Part shown: positions 13,661-25,560 of the stretch, piece after piece
Position numbering within the stretch: position 1 is the stretch's first letter
Layout of the letters: every line of letters begins with the position of its first letter
Position numbers and translations under genes: made by a program
Notes under the pieces: generated by a model
The model's input: only the letters and a program-made list of their open reading frames with translations
Told to the model about the DNA's origin: nothing
Database searches by the model: none
Source: Gnetum montanum
Lineage: Eukaryota; Streptophyta; Gnetopsida; Gnetales; Gnetaceae
DNA length: 64,000 bases
Assembly: GCA_015680685.1 (NCBI GenBank)
Contig: MNCI01011844.1
Location: forward strand, 1-64,000
Direction of reading: 5' to 3'

Positions 13661-15907
13661 ATACATGTGCAATTGTCATAGTAACGGTGAGAAGATCATC
13701 TTGGAATTAACACAAATGAATCTTGAGTTTATCTACATAATGTATAGATTTGAGACATCCTTGATGCTTGCAAGCTGCTATTATTCTAGAGGGTGTATAC
13801 ATTCTAAATAGAAATGAATGATTATTCACAAATAGAAAACAATTACAACAGTATATACTTGTAATATTTTAACAAAAAATTTATAGATGTCACTTCATAT
13901 TGCAAATTCAAACATAATATATGTCATGGTGATTTGAAAGCTATTGTAATAAGCATGAAACTTTAGCAAAGTATCTTTTAAATCATGTTTCATGTATGCA
14001 CTATCTTCTTTGTTACTTCCGATGTCTCCCATATCCACAATGTGGTGCATTCAAACATCAAATCCATGTACATCTATGTTGACAATATTAATGTCTACTC
14101 TAAGAAACATATTGCAAATTTAAACATTAAGTAACCTAATTGTATATCATACATGATTAGACTATCAACAATAAAGGGTTGAGCAAACCATCCATGGAAA
14201 AATAATGTTATTTTAGAAATTTTCTGAAATAGTGACGGTACTTAGATTATTCAGAGTTTGACTTTTTTTTTCTTTTAGGTATTTTTTTGAAATATTTGTT
14301 GTAAACTTTTGTATCCATGATGAATGTCTTCATTTTTAGACATAAGGAATATATAGACTGGATCACAGATTAGTCCTATTGCATTTAGAAATCTTATATT
14401 CATGTCATTATAAATGAACGTTATATTTTTGTGAACTTGGGCTAGAATAATTTTAAAAATTTATTCATTTATTAAGGTTATTGATATTGATACATTTAAT
14501 ATCATTGGTAGGGATTATGCCATAGGGGGAAAACTTATTGTTATACAGTATTTGGATTGCTGGGAACATGGACTAAGAGCTTTAATATATGTCTACATAT
14601 TTTTTAACAAATATTACTAGGGTGTGCAAACAAAGGTTATATGTTTGCAGCGTCAACCAACCTACCTTAGCTTGATTGATCTAAGGCATGTCAAGCATTT
14701 ATAGATCTCTAGATGGTTGACCAAATCAAGAAAACAAAAGTGCATAATGCATGGCTGAAGGATCTCAATTGAAGAAGAAGAAGGATTAGAGCAAGAAGGA
14801 TGTCAATTCACAAGGAGCAATTGTGTTTGAACTGATATGAGAAAATACATTGAGGTTGATGTGTGATATCCATGGCTTGCAAATGATAGCATTAGGATTA
14901 CCATTTGATTATTTGGTACTATAGGCTCTTAGAGGTTATAAAAAGATGTTAAGAATTGTTCTTGATTCACGAGAAAAATATTGATTAGAAGCTTTGATTG
15001 ATGGTTAAGATCTAGGAAAGGTTCATATGTGTCTACCATTTCTTGTGTTGGGTGTATGGAGGCTCCACACTTCGCTTGTTGAGTTATGCTTTATTTAGTA
15101 CCCATGATAGGCAAGAGTGTACTATGTGTGTGATTTGCACTGCTTGCTAGATCATATTTAGTAATTGTAGTGCAATGTAAGCTTTTTGAAGGGGAAACAT
15201 CATACATGATGCATTGGTTTCCTACCAGCACTTTAACAAGCCTAAGAAATCCTTGAAGAAACATCAATGAAGCCCTAGCTTGAAGGCTAATTTGTGTCCA
15301 TTGAAGTTTTGAAGGCCTTTGTTTAATAGAGCAAGATATACAATAGTTGCTTTTATTAATATAACAAGTCTTGTGTTTCTTGATATCATGGTTTAGAAAT
15401 AAATTAAATTTTTTTTTCTTTGTGTGCATGGATTTAAATTGAATAAAACCTAAGGGGTAGGAGATGCTATTGAAGGTGAACGTAGGACCAATGTGGTCTT
15501 GACCACTAAAGTTTGTAGGACTTTGAGGTCATTTTTGAGTTTCTTTGCTCTTATTCTTGTCAACTAGTAGAATCAGTAGTTTGAGTCAATTTTCCAATTT
15601 GGATGGGGTTATCTCCATTTACCACCAGCTGTCAAAGGTTAATTAACTTTCCAAAGGATCTCCCACTTTTTGCATAACAATTATTGGCTCCTACTTAAAA
15701 CAAAATAACATATAATTAGATAAAATAAAATTGTCGGTATTGTGAAAGTGCCTGTATATTGTATTCATCTTTCTAAGACATTTTTGAAAAACTCTAATTG
15801 CATATATTCTTGGTTCTTTTAATGTCACTACGATTTACATCATAATGTTTCTTTGTAAATATTTATGACATTTTTCCTTAACTGTTTCTTTGTTCATGTA
15901 AATGCAG

Positions 15908-16146
15908 AAAGATTATTAAATCATCCATTCAAGGTTTCCTGCCAGGGTTGGCGTTAAAAGTATTTTTGCTATTGCTTCCCACAATTTTAATGATCATGTC
16001 AAAGAAGGCCATGTGGCTCTCTCTGTGCCTGAAAGGAAAGCAGCTGCGAAATACTACTACTTTATGTTGGTAAATGTTTTTCTTAGTGTAATTGCAGGAA
16101 CAGCCTTTGAACAGCTTAATACTTTTCTTCATCAGTCACCAACAGG
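15908..16146 (+). pseudogene. OSCA-like relic, exon block 2
   Basis: Starts after AATGCAG and ends before GTAACT. It encodes the pore-region helix with Q-G-F-L-P-G and the L-P-T-I-L-M-I-M-S-K box. About 4 bases are missing where F-E-G should follow, and the frame moves to the next helix (N-V-F-L-S-V-I-A-G-T-A-F-E-Q-L-N). Confidence 0.88.
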
Positions 16147-16590
16147 GTAACTATTTACCCCTCCTGCCTATACGTTTATGTAGGTTGTTTTCTTTAATTG
16201 ATTTTCTAAGACCTGTGATCTTTAACTGTCCTTCTAAGTAGAAATTTTTATGTATGTCACATGTTCTTGGAATTTCCGTACATGGACAAATAGTTGTCAT
16301 TTTCTATTTTGGCTATGTGACTTTTGATTTTGTATAGCTTGACCCTTTTTCTGCCTTTAATACTCCATTTCATCCACGGGATATAACTTGGTTAACCATT
16401 CTATTTAATGCTTAGCAAATTTAAGATGTGTCTTAGAAGTACAGTAGTATATAGAGATAATGCATTTTCACTTCCTCACCTGCATTTTTTGTTGGTATGG
16501 TGTTTTTATGCTGTTGCAAGATTCACCTAAAGCAGCAAATCCATGTTACTAATCTTCATGTCAAATGTTTTTCTTACTTTTATTTTTTAG

Positions 16591-16915
16591 AATACCTAAG
16601 ACAATTGGAATATGGATACCTATGAAGGCAACCTTTCTTATTACATATATCATGGTTGATGGATGGGCTTGTATTGCTGGTGAAATGATCCGCTTAAAGC
16701 CATTTATCATTTGAGAAACATGTTTCTGGTGAAGACTGAAAAAGATAGAGAGAAGGCGATGGATCCTAGTAGTGTTGGTTTTCCCGAATCACTTCCTTAG
16801 CTCCAACTTTGCTTCTTGCTGGGGCTTGTATATGCTGTGATGACAGCACTACTGCTACCTTTTATCATCATCTTTTTGGCATTTGCATATTTGGTGTATC
16901 GTCACCGGGTACCAC
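16591..16915 (+). pseudogene. OSCA-like relic, exon block 3
   Basis: Follows a TTTTTTAG acceptor. It encodes I-P-K-T-I-G, then P-M-K-A-T-F and the Y-I-M-V-D-G-W helix, K-T-E-K-D-R-E, and the two following helices. A small deletion near 16710 breaks the frame, and a TAG near 16797 replaces what is probably CAG. It ends at the H-R before GTACC. Confidence 0.88.
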
Positions 16916-17025
16916 ATTGTTATGGAAGCCATAACCAAGCCATTCTTGTGAGATGTAAAATTAGCTAAACCAATTTGGTGGTTAGTCATTTATAATAGAA
17001 ACTCAGGTTATACTTTTTATTGTAG

Positions 17026-17258
17026 GTGATAAATGTATACACTCAGGAATATGAAAGTGCAGCAGCATTTTTGGCCTCATGTTCATGTTCGCATCATCGG
17101 TTTATTAGTTTTATCTCAGATAGTGCTATTGGGTTTCCTCAGTACTAGACATGCAGCCAGCTCCACACCTATACTGATTGCCCCCCATATTGACAATATA
17201 GTTTCACAAGTATTGTAAAAGACTGTTTGAAACAGCATTTCCAAGATATCCTTTGGAG
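17026..17258 (+). pseudogene. OSCA-like relic, exon block 4
   Basis: Starts after TTGTAG with V-I-N-V-Y and E-Y-E-S-A-A-A-F, followed by a one-base insertion in a T run (near 17062), then the W-P-H-V-H box and the last membrane helices. Another shift near 17190 precedes F-H-K-Y-C-K. The donor is GTATGT at 17259. Confidence 0.88.
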
Positions 17259-18058
17259 GTATGTTATATTTCCAAAAGTATTTTCGATAAATAATAAAGT
17301 ATATTGTGAATTTAGATTCAAAGTTGTACCCCTTCTGTTTTTGAATATTACATCCATCATTAGACTTTTCCCTGTATATTTTCAAAGCTTCTTTAGTGAA
17401 TTTCGCATTGGGGAAAAACACAGATGACAGAAACCTATAAGTATAGATAAGATCTTAATGAAACAAATTGTGACTTCATGGGATGGTAAGTTTGTTTTTT
17501 CTTGTTCATTGAAAACATAGATAAGATCAAAAACTGTGACGGCATGATAATAGTTATTCTTTATATAGTGAAAGTTGAAGCCTGCAGGAGAAGGATGTTA
17601 TTGTGTCCATTGTAATAATAGCAAGTCATTTCCCTTTTTTTTCAATTCAAACCTATTTGATCTGTATAGTTAGGTTCATTAAACATTCATATTTATCAGT
17701 GTTACTGTCTTTCACGTTTGTATTTTCATTTATAACATTTGACATGGTCAAAAATTTCATAAGATAAGATAAACAGAGGATGGATACGTCAAAAAGAAAA
17801 ATACTGATACTTGTAGTAAGGAGCAAATTGTCTAGGCTAATCATATAATAGATCAATAGGTAAATTCCTTGCTTTGTCCCAGAAATACAATTTTGAGATG
17901 TGGCTGTGTTACTGTTAGGTCTATGTTGAAAATCTGCTGGCTGAAGGATTGGAATCACTTTTACCGAAATCTGTGTGATTGTAGTTTGATAGCTGTAATG
18001 TTTTTGGTGCAATATTGACGTGAGACTTGCATTTTTTATTTGTCCTATTATATTATAG

Positions 18059-18291
18059 GAAGCCATAGCAAAAGATATTTTGGAGAGGGCTACAGAACCA
18101 GGGCTCAATCTCCGTAAATTCTTAAAAACTGCCTATCTGCATCCTATCTTCAAAGTGAAGAGGACGAGGAAAACGAAGAAGGTGAAGGGACTGTTGCTGA
18201 TTTGGTGCAGACCAAGTGCAGATACACCCCTGCAACAAGTGAAAGAACTTACAGCCTTCACGATTCTCCAACGCACGAAGAAGTACCCTAG
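18059..18291 (+). pseudogene. OSCA-like relic, last exon
   Basis: Starts after TTATAG with E-A-I-A-K-D and E-P-x-L-N-L, then A-Y-L-H-P-I-F as in the cytosolic tail of the family. A frameshift near 18150 separates this from an acidic stretch and a basic, proline-containing tail that reaches a TAG at 18289-18291. The acidic frame is the natural one for this family. Confidence 0.82.
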
Positions 18292-19220
18292 GAGTAAGGA
18301 GTGTTTTCGTTGTGTATTTGTAACATTAAGGCTAACTGCCTGGTTCTTCCAGAACTTTTGTGTGATCTTCAACCAAAGGGTTTGTAACATTGCAGATTAT
18401 TCTATGGATCAAGCTTACAGATTTTTTAACATTATCACTAATATGAAAAAATATATATGCTAATTTTGCAATGATGGTAACATAATAATTATGCTGAATT
18501 AATGCAATGCTAATTTTGGTTTCAGAGTAAAAGAAATGGTAGTCATGACAATGATTGGTATGACCAAGATGATAACTATATATATCTATGCCGAATCAAA
18601 AAATTTATCATCCTATGAATAATCACTAGGGTCTCACCATTTGTTTGGGGTTGGTTTTTTGAAGAAAACTATGGCGGCCAGTCCAACCTTCAGTTCATCT
18701 GGCGGAGTTATCAGAGGATCAATATCAAGACGTTTCGGATGGTTTTCAATGGGTGTATGTGTACGCTGTTTCAATGGGAAAATGTGAGTTTGTTAATTGA
18801 CAAAACTAAATTTGTGGAATTTTTTGTGATCTTAGATATCAACCCTCTAATCAAGAATCCGGTTTAAAAGAAACCTTTGGTGGTATTTATTAGTGAGCGA
18901 TTAAATATCTCTGTTTGCAAAACCATAATTGATAGCCGTAGCGTGACATGGAGGTTATGGTATTAGTTATGGAACTTAGTACCATAAGAGTACTTCCAAC
19001 CAGCTTTTTAATGAATGGACTGTACACCATTAATACTTTGAAGGGGGTTGTTAAGGTGAGCTGTGAACTAGAGAAGAAAGCCTTAAAACCAAAGTCTTAA
19101 TAGAGCCCAAAGTTGCAAGATGACCCCCAGTCACTTGCAACAATACAAAAGCTTATTGCGACTATCAGGACCAAAGCTAAAAAAGGAAAACAAAAGAAGC
19201 AATATCAAGAGAGAAATCAC
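18292..19220. other. 3' flank of the channel relic, nothing firm
   Basis: AT-rich sequence. A GC-richer 38-codon ORF at 18671-18787 is rich in serine and arginine and has no recognisable family. No polyadenylation site can be assigned. Confidence 0.4.
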
Positions 19221-19690
19221 TTAAGAAAAAGTAATATTATTGGTAAAGCCTAGTTCTTGACATTGAAATTGAACATTACGAGCAATAGAGCATTTCATAC
19301 CATAGTCAAATTTAGTATAGTTCGTGTTTTGATACCAGATGACATTTCCAAATAAAGAAAATAATCTCAAATAAGAGGATTTTCCAAGCTTTTTGAAGAT
19401 GTTGCTTAACATAGTCATCTTTGAAGATACATAGAGGAAAACTGACACAATGGTTAGGAATAAAAACCTGGAGAGATTGGCACCACTTCCAAATTTGTTG
19501 AGAGAACAAGCAATCTCAAAAGACATGCACAAAAGAGTCATAGGCTTGACAAATGGAAAGATATGTTTTCATCGTGTTTGGACTTCCAAGGCCCAACCTA
19601 AGCATCGTTTCCTTTTTTGGTCCTTGATTCATCAAGGTCTTCCCATTGGATATAGGCTTCACTTCTTACCATTAATACTCTGAAGCCTAT
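19221..19690 (-). mobile_element. LINE 3' fragment with inverted 5' end
   Basis: Minus strand 19556-19221 encodes the second half of the zinc-binding domain found after plant LINE reverse transcriptases (C-x-x-x-D-S-F-x-H-x-F-x-D-C), then W-K-W-C and an aromatic F-F-I-W-K tail. Plus strand 19560-19690 encodes the first half of the same domain (W-T-S-K-A-Q-P-K-H-R-F-x-F-W and H-Q-G-L-P-I-G). The two halves point away from each other at about 19556. That is the layout left when the 5' part of a LINE is inverted during insertion. No poly(A) tail or target duplication is visible. Confidence 0.65.
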
Positions 19691-20780
19691 ATGGAAATGC
19701 TTACCATATTAATAACTTAGTTATGCCTTGGTGCTTTACATGGATCAGGGTTAGGAAGCATATAAATTTAATCTACACAGAGTAAAACATTGAGTTTGAA
19801 TTTGAAAAACGTATATATTCGTGTTATGAAAATTTGAAATTTCAGCCTTAATGTGTATGGATTTCAAAATCCCCTTTAGTTGGTGTTTATAGCATGATGT
19901 ACATGACCCATATATGTTACATCAACTTTTTAAAAAAAGTTCATGTTGTGGCCATCTTGATTGAAAATTTCAGTAACATGAACATTGGATGTGTTTTTTA
20001 TACTTAGATAATAAGTTGTAATACTTCATGAAATGGTTAATGAAATATTTTGCAATTTTGGGCTAATTAGTAACTGAAGTTTAGGGCTTGCCTAAATGTG
20101 AATGGATTTCAAATCAAGCTTATTTTTTGGTAAGACTATGGTGAGCATTTGTTACAAAGATAAATCAAAATGAGGTTTCTACAGAAAGGTTAGATTCACC
20201 TCTACTACTTCAATCAAATTTGAAAAAAGAAATATAAGCAAGAACATTTTTGAGTTTTTATAGTAGATGTCTAAATATATAAAAAAAAGTTAATGATAGA
20301 TAGCTACATCAACATTAGTGAAACCTTGGTTCATGACTAACACAGTGCATTACATTATAGTTTTATGACACCAATAATAGGATTGAGAGAGAAAACAAAA
20401 ACTTAGGAGGTTTTAGAGTGCCAATGATAATTTTCACTCTTATAACCAATTCTGAACATAGTTTTTCAATTTGGCAATAGATTGTTAGTTCAATGATCAG
20501 TTGTAGGATTAGAATTTTTGCCAACCCAACTTGAGTTAGCATGACTTTTATAACAAGATTCATTTTTAGAAAGAAATTAATAGATTTAGCTATGATTTTT
20601 CCAACTTTTAAATATGAGTCATTTGACTTCTAATTTATCATGATCCTTAAAACATCTTGACCTAATATATTTTCTAACTTTCTTTATTACAAGTGTGCTA
20701 TCTTGAATAACTTCCCTTTTGGGATAGGAAATGGATCAAAACTTACCCTTTATTACAAGTGCGCTATCATGTTTTGACTT
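19691..20780. other. AT-rich stretch, nothing recognised
   Basis: Only short ORFs without motifs. It may be the worn end of the neighbouring LINE fragments. Confidence 0.4.
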
Positions 20781-22220
20781 CCAACAAGAGGCTTCATATA
20801 AACTAAAAAATAGTTTATATCACAAATTATAGAACATTATAAATATTTTAGAAAAAATTGAGGAATAGTACAATGAGCATCCTTTCATGCACACAAGGAA
20901 GAAAAGAGAGAATTAATATCCATAGAGTACTACTTTATTTTCTTATTATGAACTTGAAATAAAATGCTTATATAAAGATTTAACTTTATCTCAAAATTGA
21001 ATCTCTACATTGTAAGTTTGTTGCAGATCACATCACATTTATGCTTCCAAATGCAAAAAAGGCATCAAGCCTAAGCATACTCCAAAAAGTATCAAAAGTG
21101 CCATGGCATAACCAAAAGAATTTTGAAATTTTTGAAATCTAGGAACTCTTTAGTAAAAAAATAATAAAAAAAAACATGTTCAATAGAGTCTTCATGAAAG
21201 TAAATTGGACAAATTGGATTAGTAACCTAAGAAGTTTTAATTTTATGTCTAATAGGAAGACCTTTATGTAATAAAGGCTAAGCAAAAAATCGCTCTTTTG
21301 GTTGAATCCCAAGTTTTCATAAACCTTTGTATTCAATCATTCTCAGTATCTTGAGTGGTCCATTTATGATTAAGGATTTCAAAATGAGCTTTCTTGCTAT
21401 CAAACCATTATTGCCCTTTTGCAATAGAAAAATTGACAATTTAAAAATTATCAGGCTAAACCCAATTATCCTAGAAACAAGAGAAAAGTTGAGAAGAAGA
21501 TCTCAAGAAAACTACCAACCACTTGTCATGAGGAGTCTCAAAAGAAGCATTATCTATCTTATTTAAATTGAATTTTTCTTGGAATTTTTTCTATTCTAAT
21601 GATACAAGAGGGGTTTTATTAGATATAAAATCTACAATATGAAGAATTCTTTTATGATTAAATTTAATCCTTTTTAGGTGACAATCATAAGTAGTTAAAT
21701 TATGAGTATTTCCATATCAAGTTTCCCACCATACAAACATCCATATAATGGAATCCATGAATTTTAGGAAGGGTGCCATTGTAAATAAGAAATGATCTAT
21801 TACCAAGTTGTCCAAATGTGTTCAAACACAATTGATCCTTTAATTTTAATATTGGTAGAAGTAATAACTTAATTTTTCTATCAAATATTATATCAAATTT
21901 TTGAATTAGCTAGATAATTAGATTTAATTCAATGTTTAACAAGTAATCCCTAACTTTCATAGCCTTGCAAAGCTCTTAAAATCCATTTGGCAACAAGTAA
22001 TATTCATTGTGGATAAGTTCAAGGGAAATCCAAACCACCAACTTTTTTATCAAGAGGAAAAAATTTCCAATTCACTCAAGGAATCTAATGAAGAGTATCA
22101 TTGTTTCCCACACCACGTGCCTATTTTCCCCACCAAAAAAAAATCTAATAAGTTGTTTAACTACTTGATAAAACTTGTTTTTTTTATAAGCTACAATATC
22201 GCATCTACAATATTGTAACT
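20780..22220 (-). mobile_element. LINE reverse transcriptase C-terminal relic
   Basis: Read on the minus strand from 22200 downward there is the F-F-F-W-G-G box, then K-x-V-G-G-L-D-F-P and a K-W-I-L-R-A-L-Q-G-like region, which follow the polymerase core in plant LINEs. Lower down, at about 21330-21140, comes the zinc-binding domain (F-F-A-x-x-L-Y-Y-K-G-L-P-I-R-H, then C-P-I-Y-F-H-E-D-S-I-E-H). The catalytic core is missing and frames change often. A different copy from the fragment at 19.2-19.7 kb. Confidence 0.65.
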
Positions 22221-22255
22221 ATGACATCATAGCTTTGCATATATTATTATTGATG

Positions 22256-22835
22256 TGATGTAGTAGGTCTCTATCACCCCTATAAATAACAACACTTAGT
22301 TGTGTCAACATAACAACTATCATTCAATACTTAGTAAAATTCTTGCAGTTTGTTTTTGTAACCTAGACTTAGCAATGGAGTGAATGCCTGTAGTGTGATG
22401 TGAAACAGTTGTATGGAATCTTTGTTTAAGTGGATTGTACTTGGGCACAATTCATGGTTGTAATAAAGATCAAGATTGTTTTTTACCATTGCAACATTAC
22501 ACTTAGTTTCTTTACTTTTTACTTAGTCATTTTCTTTAGTTTAATTTTCATTTCTTTAACATGTTTACTTTAGTTTAGTTCATTACATTTCCTGAGTACT
22601 TTCCTTTTTCCATGTTCATTAGTAAGGTGAAATAAGTATGACTGGTTTTAAGCATTAAATCTAATCATTTGGTAATGCAATAGTGACTTCACTTGATTCG
22701 CTCAGTAGTGAATTCACTTGGTAATCCTAGTAACAGTTATATGAGCCCAACGTGTATACGGAAAGCCAAGAGTGGATGTTTATTGTCATAGGATAGAATA
22801 GATTTATATTCTAATTATCATTTAGATTTAGACTT
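22256..22835 (+). repeat. Older LTR fragment related to element B
   Basis: Shares with the element B LTR a TATA-like CTATAAATAA (22280), a stretch ending in an AATAAAG polyadenylation-like signal (22464), and a later part with CACTTGGTAATCC. It stops where the 5' LTR of B begins, so B either inserted at its end or the two form a worn tandem. Confidence 0.55.
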
Positions 22836-22862
22836 TGATGAGTCATGGTTTTCTAGGCCTCA

Positions 22863-22915
22863 ATATCAGGTATATGATATCAGGTATGTGATATCAAGTA
22901 CATGATATCATAGGC
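22863..22915. repeat. 14-bp GATATC-type repeat array in LTR B
   Basis: Three and a half copies of ATATCAGGTATATG-like units, each holding the palindrome GATATC. A shorter version is in the right LTR (31873-31908), and another lies at 28319-28351 before the cargo ORF. Placement in U3 suggests a transcription-factor site cluster. Confidence 0.7.
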
Positions 22916-23003
22916 TTGGAAAAAATGTCGGATATCCAATATCACTATTCCCATGGGATGAGACCTGAATTGCTCATAGTGCTAGCGGCCGCATTAAGGC
23001 ACC

Positions 23004-23065
23004 CACGTTGTATCATGGGTCGCGTTGTATCATGGGTCACGTTGTATCATGGGCCGCGATATCGC
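23004..23065. repeat. 17-bp GC-rich minisatellite at gap edge
   Basis: Three tandem 17-bp units built on CGTTGTATCATGGGT (23004-23020, 23021-23037, 23038-23054) run into the N gap. The array probably continues and caused the gap. Just upstream, GCTAGCGGCCGC (22981-22992) joins an NheI and a NotI site. Confidence 0.85.
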
Positions 23066-23805
23066 NNNNNNNNNNNNNNNNNNNNNNNNNNNNNNNNNNN
23101 NNNNNNNNNNNNNNNNNNNNNNNNNNNNNNNNNNNNNNNNNNNNNNNNNNNNNNNNNNNNNNNNNNNNNNNNNNNNNNNNNNNNNNNNNNNNNNNNNNNN
23201 NNNNNNNNNNNNNNNNNNNNNNNNNNNNNNNNNNNNNNNNNNNNNNNNNNNNNNNNNNNNNNNNNNNNNNNNNNNNNNNNNNNNNNNNNNNNNNNNNNNN
23301 NNNNNNNNNNNNNNNNNNNNNNNNNNNNNNNNNNNNNNNNNNNNNNNNNNNNNNNNNNNNNNNNNNNNNNNNNNNNNNNNNNNNNNNNNNNNNNNNNNNN
23401 NNNNNNNNNNNNNNNNNNNNNNNNNNNNNNNNNNNNNNNNNNNNNNNNNNNNNNNNNNNNNNNNNNNNNNNNNNNNNNNNNNNNNNNNNNNNNNNNNNNN
23501 NNNNNNNNNNNNNNNNNNNNNNNNNNNNNNNNNNNNNNNNNNNNNNNNNNNNNNNNNNNNNNNNNNNNNNNNNNNNNNNNNNNNNNNNNNNNNNNNNNNN
23601 NNNNNNNNNNNNNNNNNNNNNNNNNNNNNNNNNNNNNNNNNNNNNNNNNNNNNNNNNNNNNNNNNNNNNNNNNNNNNNNNNNNNNNNNNNNNNNNNNNNN
23701 NNNNNNNNNNNNNNNNNNNNNNNNNNNNNNNNNNNNNNNNNNNNNNNNNNNNNNNNNNNNNNNNNNNNNNNNNNNNNNNNNNNNNNNNNNNNNNNNNNNN
23801 NNNNN
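23066..23805. other. Assembly gap (740 N)
   Basis: Unknown bases inside the left LTR of element B. The right LTR has only about 250 bases at the matching place, so the gap either holds an expanded minisatellite or has a wrong size. Confidence 0.98.
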
Positions 23806-24956
23806 CAATTATTTTAATTTTTGATTGTTTATTACTATTTTTTAGTTAATATTTCTTTTATCATCATTTACTATTCCTATTGTTAATGAGGAATGAGTAC
23901 ACCTTAATCATGAACATTTAAGTGTAACTACGTGGTAACCCAGTAGCGTATCAAGTAGTGCTTTGAGTGATGTATGCTTGGTAATCCCAAAAGTAGTACA
24001 CAAAGTCTATGTATATGGTTGATTAGGGATGGATGCTCATCACACTTAGACTAGCTTATATCTTATTTCCTATTGCCCATTAGCTTAATTAAGTTATCTC
24101 TTATTGTTCTTAGGAGTAACATAGTAGTAGGGATCACATCATACACCTCACTCTAGACTAAACCATACATGACAAAGAAAATACTAGTCCAAGTGGGAAG
24201 ACAATGAACTACAATCAATGTATAATTGTCTAGGTGGCACAACTAGTCCATCTATGGAGTTCAACCGGATTGTGCATACACGCTTGTATTCGTATGGTTG
24301 AGCATAGGGGTACCTCACTACTCATCATTGTTGCTATTGTCAAGGATGGTGCTAGTTATCTAGATTATTTATATCATAGAAGATCGTTGTAATAAGGTAT
24401 TAATGATATATCTTTTAGACAAAGAAATTAAGTTCAATTAAGTCACAAAAAATCCACGACAAAGTCTCTTTCACAAGATAGCGATAATGCAACATATAGT
24501 GAGGCAATTCATTGGAGAACCAATGGAATTTATGATGAAGAGAAAGTGTGGAGTACGTAATCTTATGCAAGAGTTTCATATGTTCATAGACACCCAAACA
24601 ATACTCAAGGACTTTTTTCATCCAACTCAAACACCTCTAGTGAAGATGGGACATCCCCTAGAATGAGGTGGCCCATAAGGCCTAGAACCTTCTCAATGGG
24701 TTGCAAGAGTACATGAGGGGACGATTGGCAGACTTACAAAAGTCATGACAAGTCTTCTAGTTCCCTCTCTTCCTCTACTCTTTCAATGTCAAGTTGCAAC
24801 ATGGATGACTATTCCTTAAAGGATTAACATACAAATAAAAATCAAACCCATGGGAAAAATTAGGAATGCCAACATGAACATAGATAACATTTTCCCAACT
24901 CATGAACTCACAACTTATTTAGTGATGATAAACCCCTGCTAGCCACTAAGAGCCTA

Positions 24957-25560
24957 ATGCATATAATAGAGGCCATTCAGATATCCTACAAGCATCGCAA
25001 GGAAGGTCATCTACCTTGGCTTGATTTAAACAACTTTCCTAAGTTCTTAGGAGGTTATGATTCAGATCCACAACATCATTTACAAGCCTTCTATGATGCT
25101 TGTGTATGGAACAACATTAAGAATGGGTGGAAAAGGCTTAATCACTTCCCTATGACACTCATTAACCAAGCTAAAGTGTTGTACAAGTCTTTAAAATTGA
25201 ATTCAATTTGCTATTGGCCTACAATGGTAAACCTCTTCAATGAAAGATATCAAACCTATGCAAGAGTGTCAACCTTAAGGAGACAAATCCAAAAGTGGAA
25301 ACAAGGCTAACATGAACCCTTGGACATGGCCTTAGCAAGATATTACTCTTTGTTAAAAAAATGCCTAGGCCATGGGTTCTCTAAGGAAAGGCTAATGTAT
25401 CACATCATGGATGGGCTTCATAATAAAATAAGGAAGACCCTAGGGATGTATGCCCCAGGTCAACTATGTGAACTATGAACCCATCAATTCCATGAGCTTA
25501 TTAAGTAGATAGCAAAAGAAGAAGGAGAAATAGCCAAATGGAAGAATGCTAAAACATTTC
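24957..25560 (+). pseudogene. Element B gag, capsid domain
   Basis: A 117-codon open stretch (24957-25310) reads on past a stop at 25309 to about 25560. It has the plant Ty3/gypsy retrotransposon gag layout: F-L-G-G-Y-D-S-D-P-Q-H-H-L near residue 30, then a basic and aromatic helix ending A-K-V-L-Y-K-S-L, then W-P-T-M-V-N-L-F-N-E-R-Y, and after the stop R-Y-Y-S-L-L-K-K-C and the G-L-H-N-K-I-R-K box. Gag forms the virus-like particle that packages element RNA. A few stops make it inactive, although the frame is kept better than in older copies. Confidence 0.75.

Larger units (their letters stand above)
13345..18291 (+). pseudogene. OSCA/CSC1-like osmosensitive calcium channel, 3' half, broken
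   Basis: Five exon-like blocks encode, in order, the conserved second half of plant OSCA/CSC1 proteins (RSN1_7TM, or DUF221, family). These are plasma-membrane, calcium-permeable channels gated by membrane tension or hyperosmotic stress. Blocks are at 13345-13660, 15908-16146, 16591-16915, 17026-17258 and 18059-18291. The junctions have AG acceptors and GT donors, so this is a copy with introns and not a processed one. Frameshifts occur near 13553, 15990, 16710, 17062, 17190 and 18150, and an in-frame TAG lies near 16797. Exons for the N-terminal part (first membrane helix and cytosolic RRM-like region) are not found. It is most likely a duplicated gene fragment. Sequencing error could explain some single-base shifts but not all the damage. 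Confidence 0.85.
22836..24232 (+). repeat. Element B 5' LTR (with assembly gap)
   Basis: The right part (23806-24232) aligns along its length with 32195-32621, with mostly point differences, including CATGAACATTTAAGTGTAA and GGGATCACATCATACACCTC. The left part carries the GATATC repeat array. The next bases (GGTGGCACAACTAGTCC) are the only candidate primer binding site; no tRNA was matched. Confidence 0.8.

Noticed and set aside
18671-18787. 38-codon GC-richer ORF after the channel relic
   Set aside because: Too short, no motif, no promoter or homologue that I can name.
22916-23849. Four long open frames over 23.0-23.85 kb
   Set aside because: They consist almost wholly of unknown bases in the 740-N gap.
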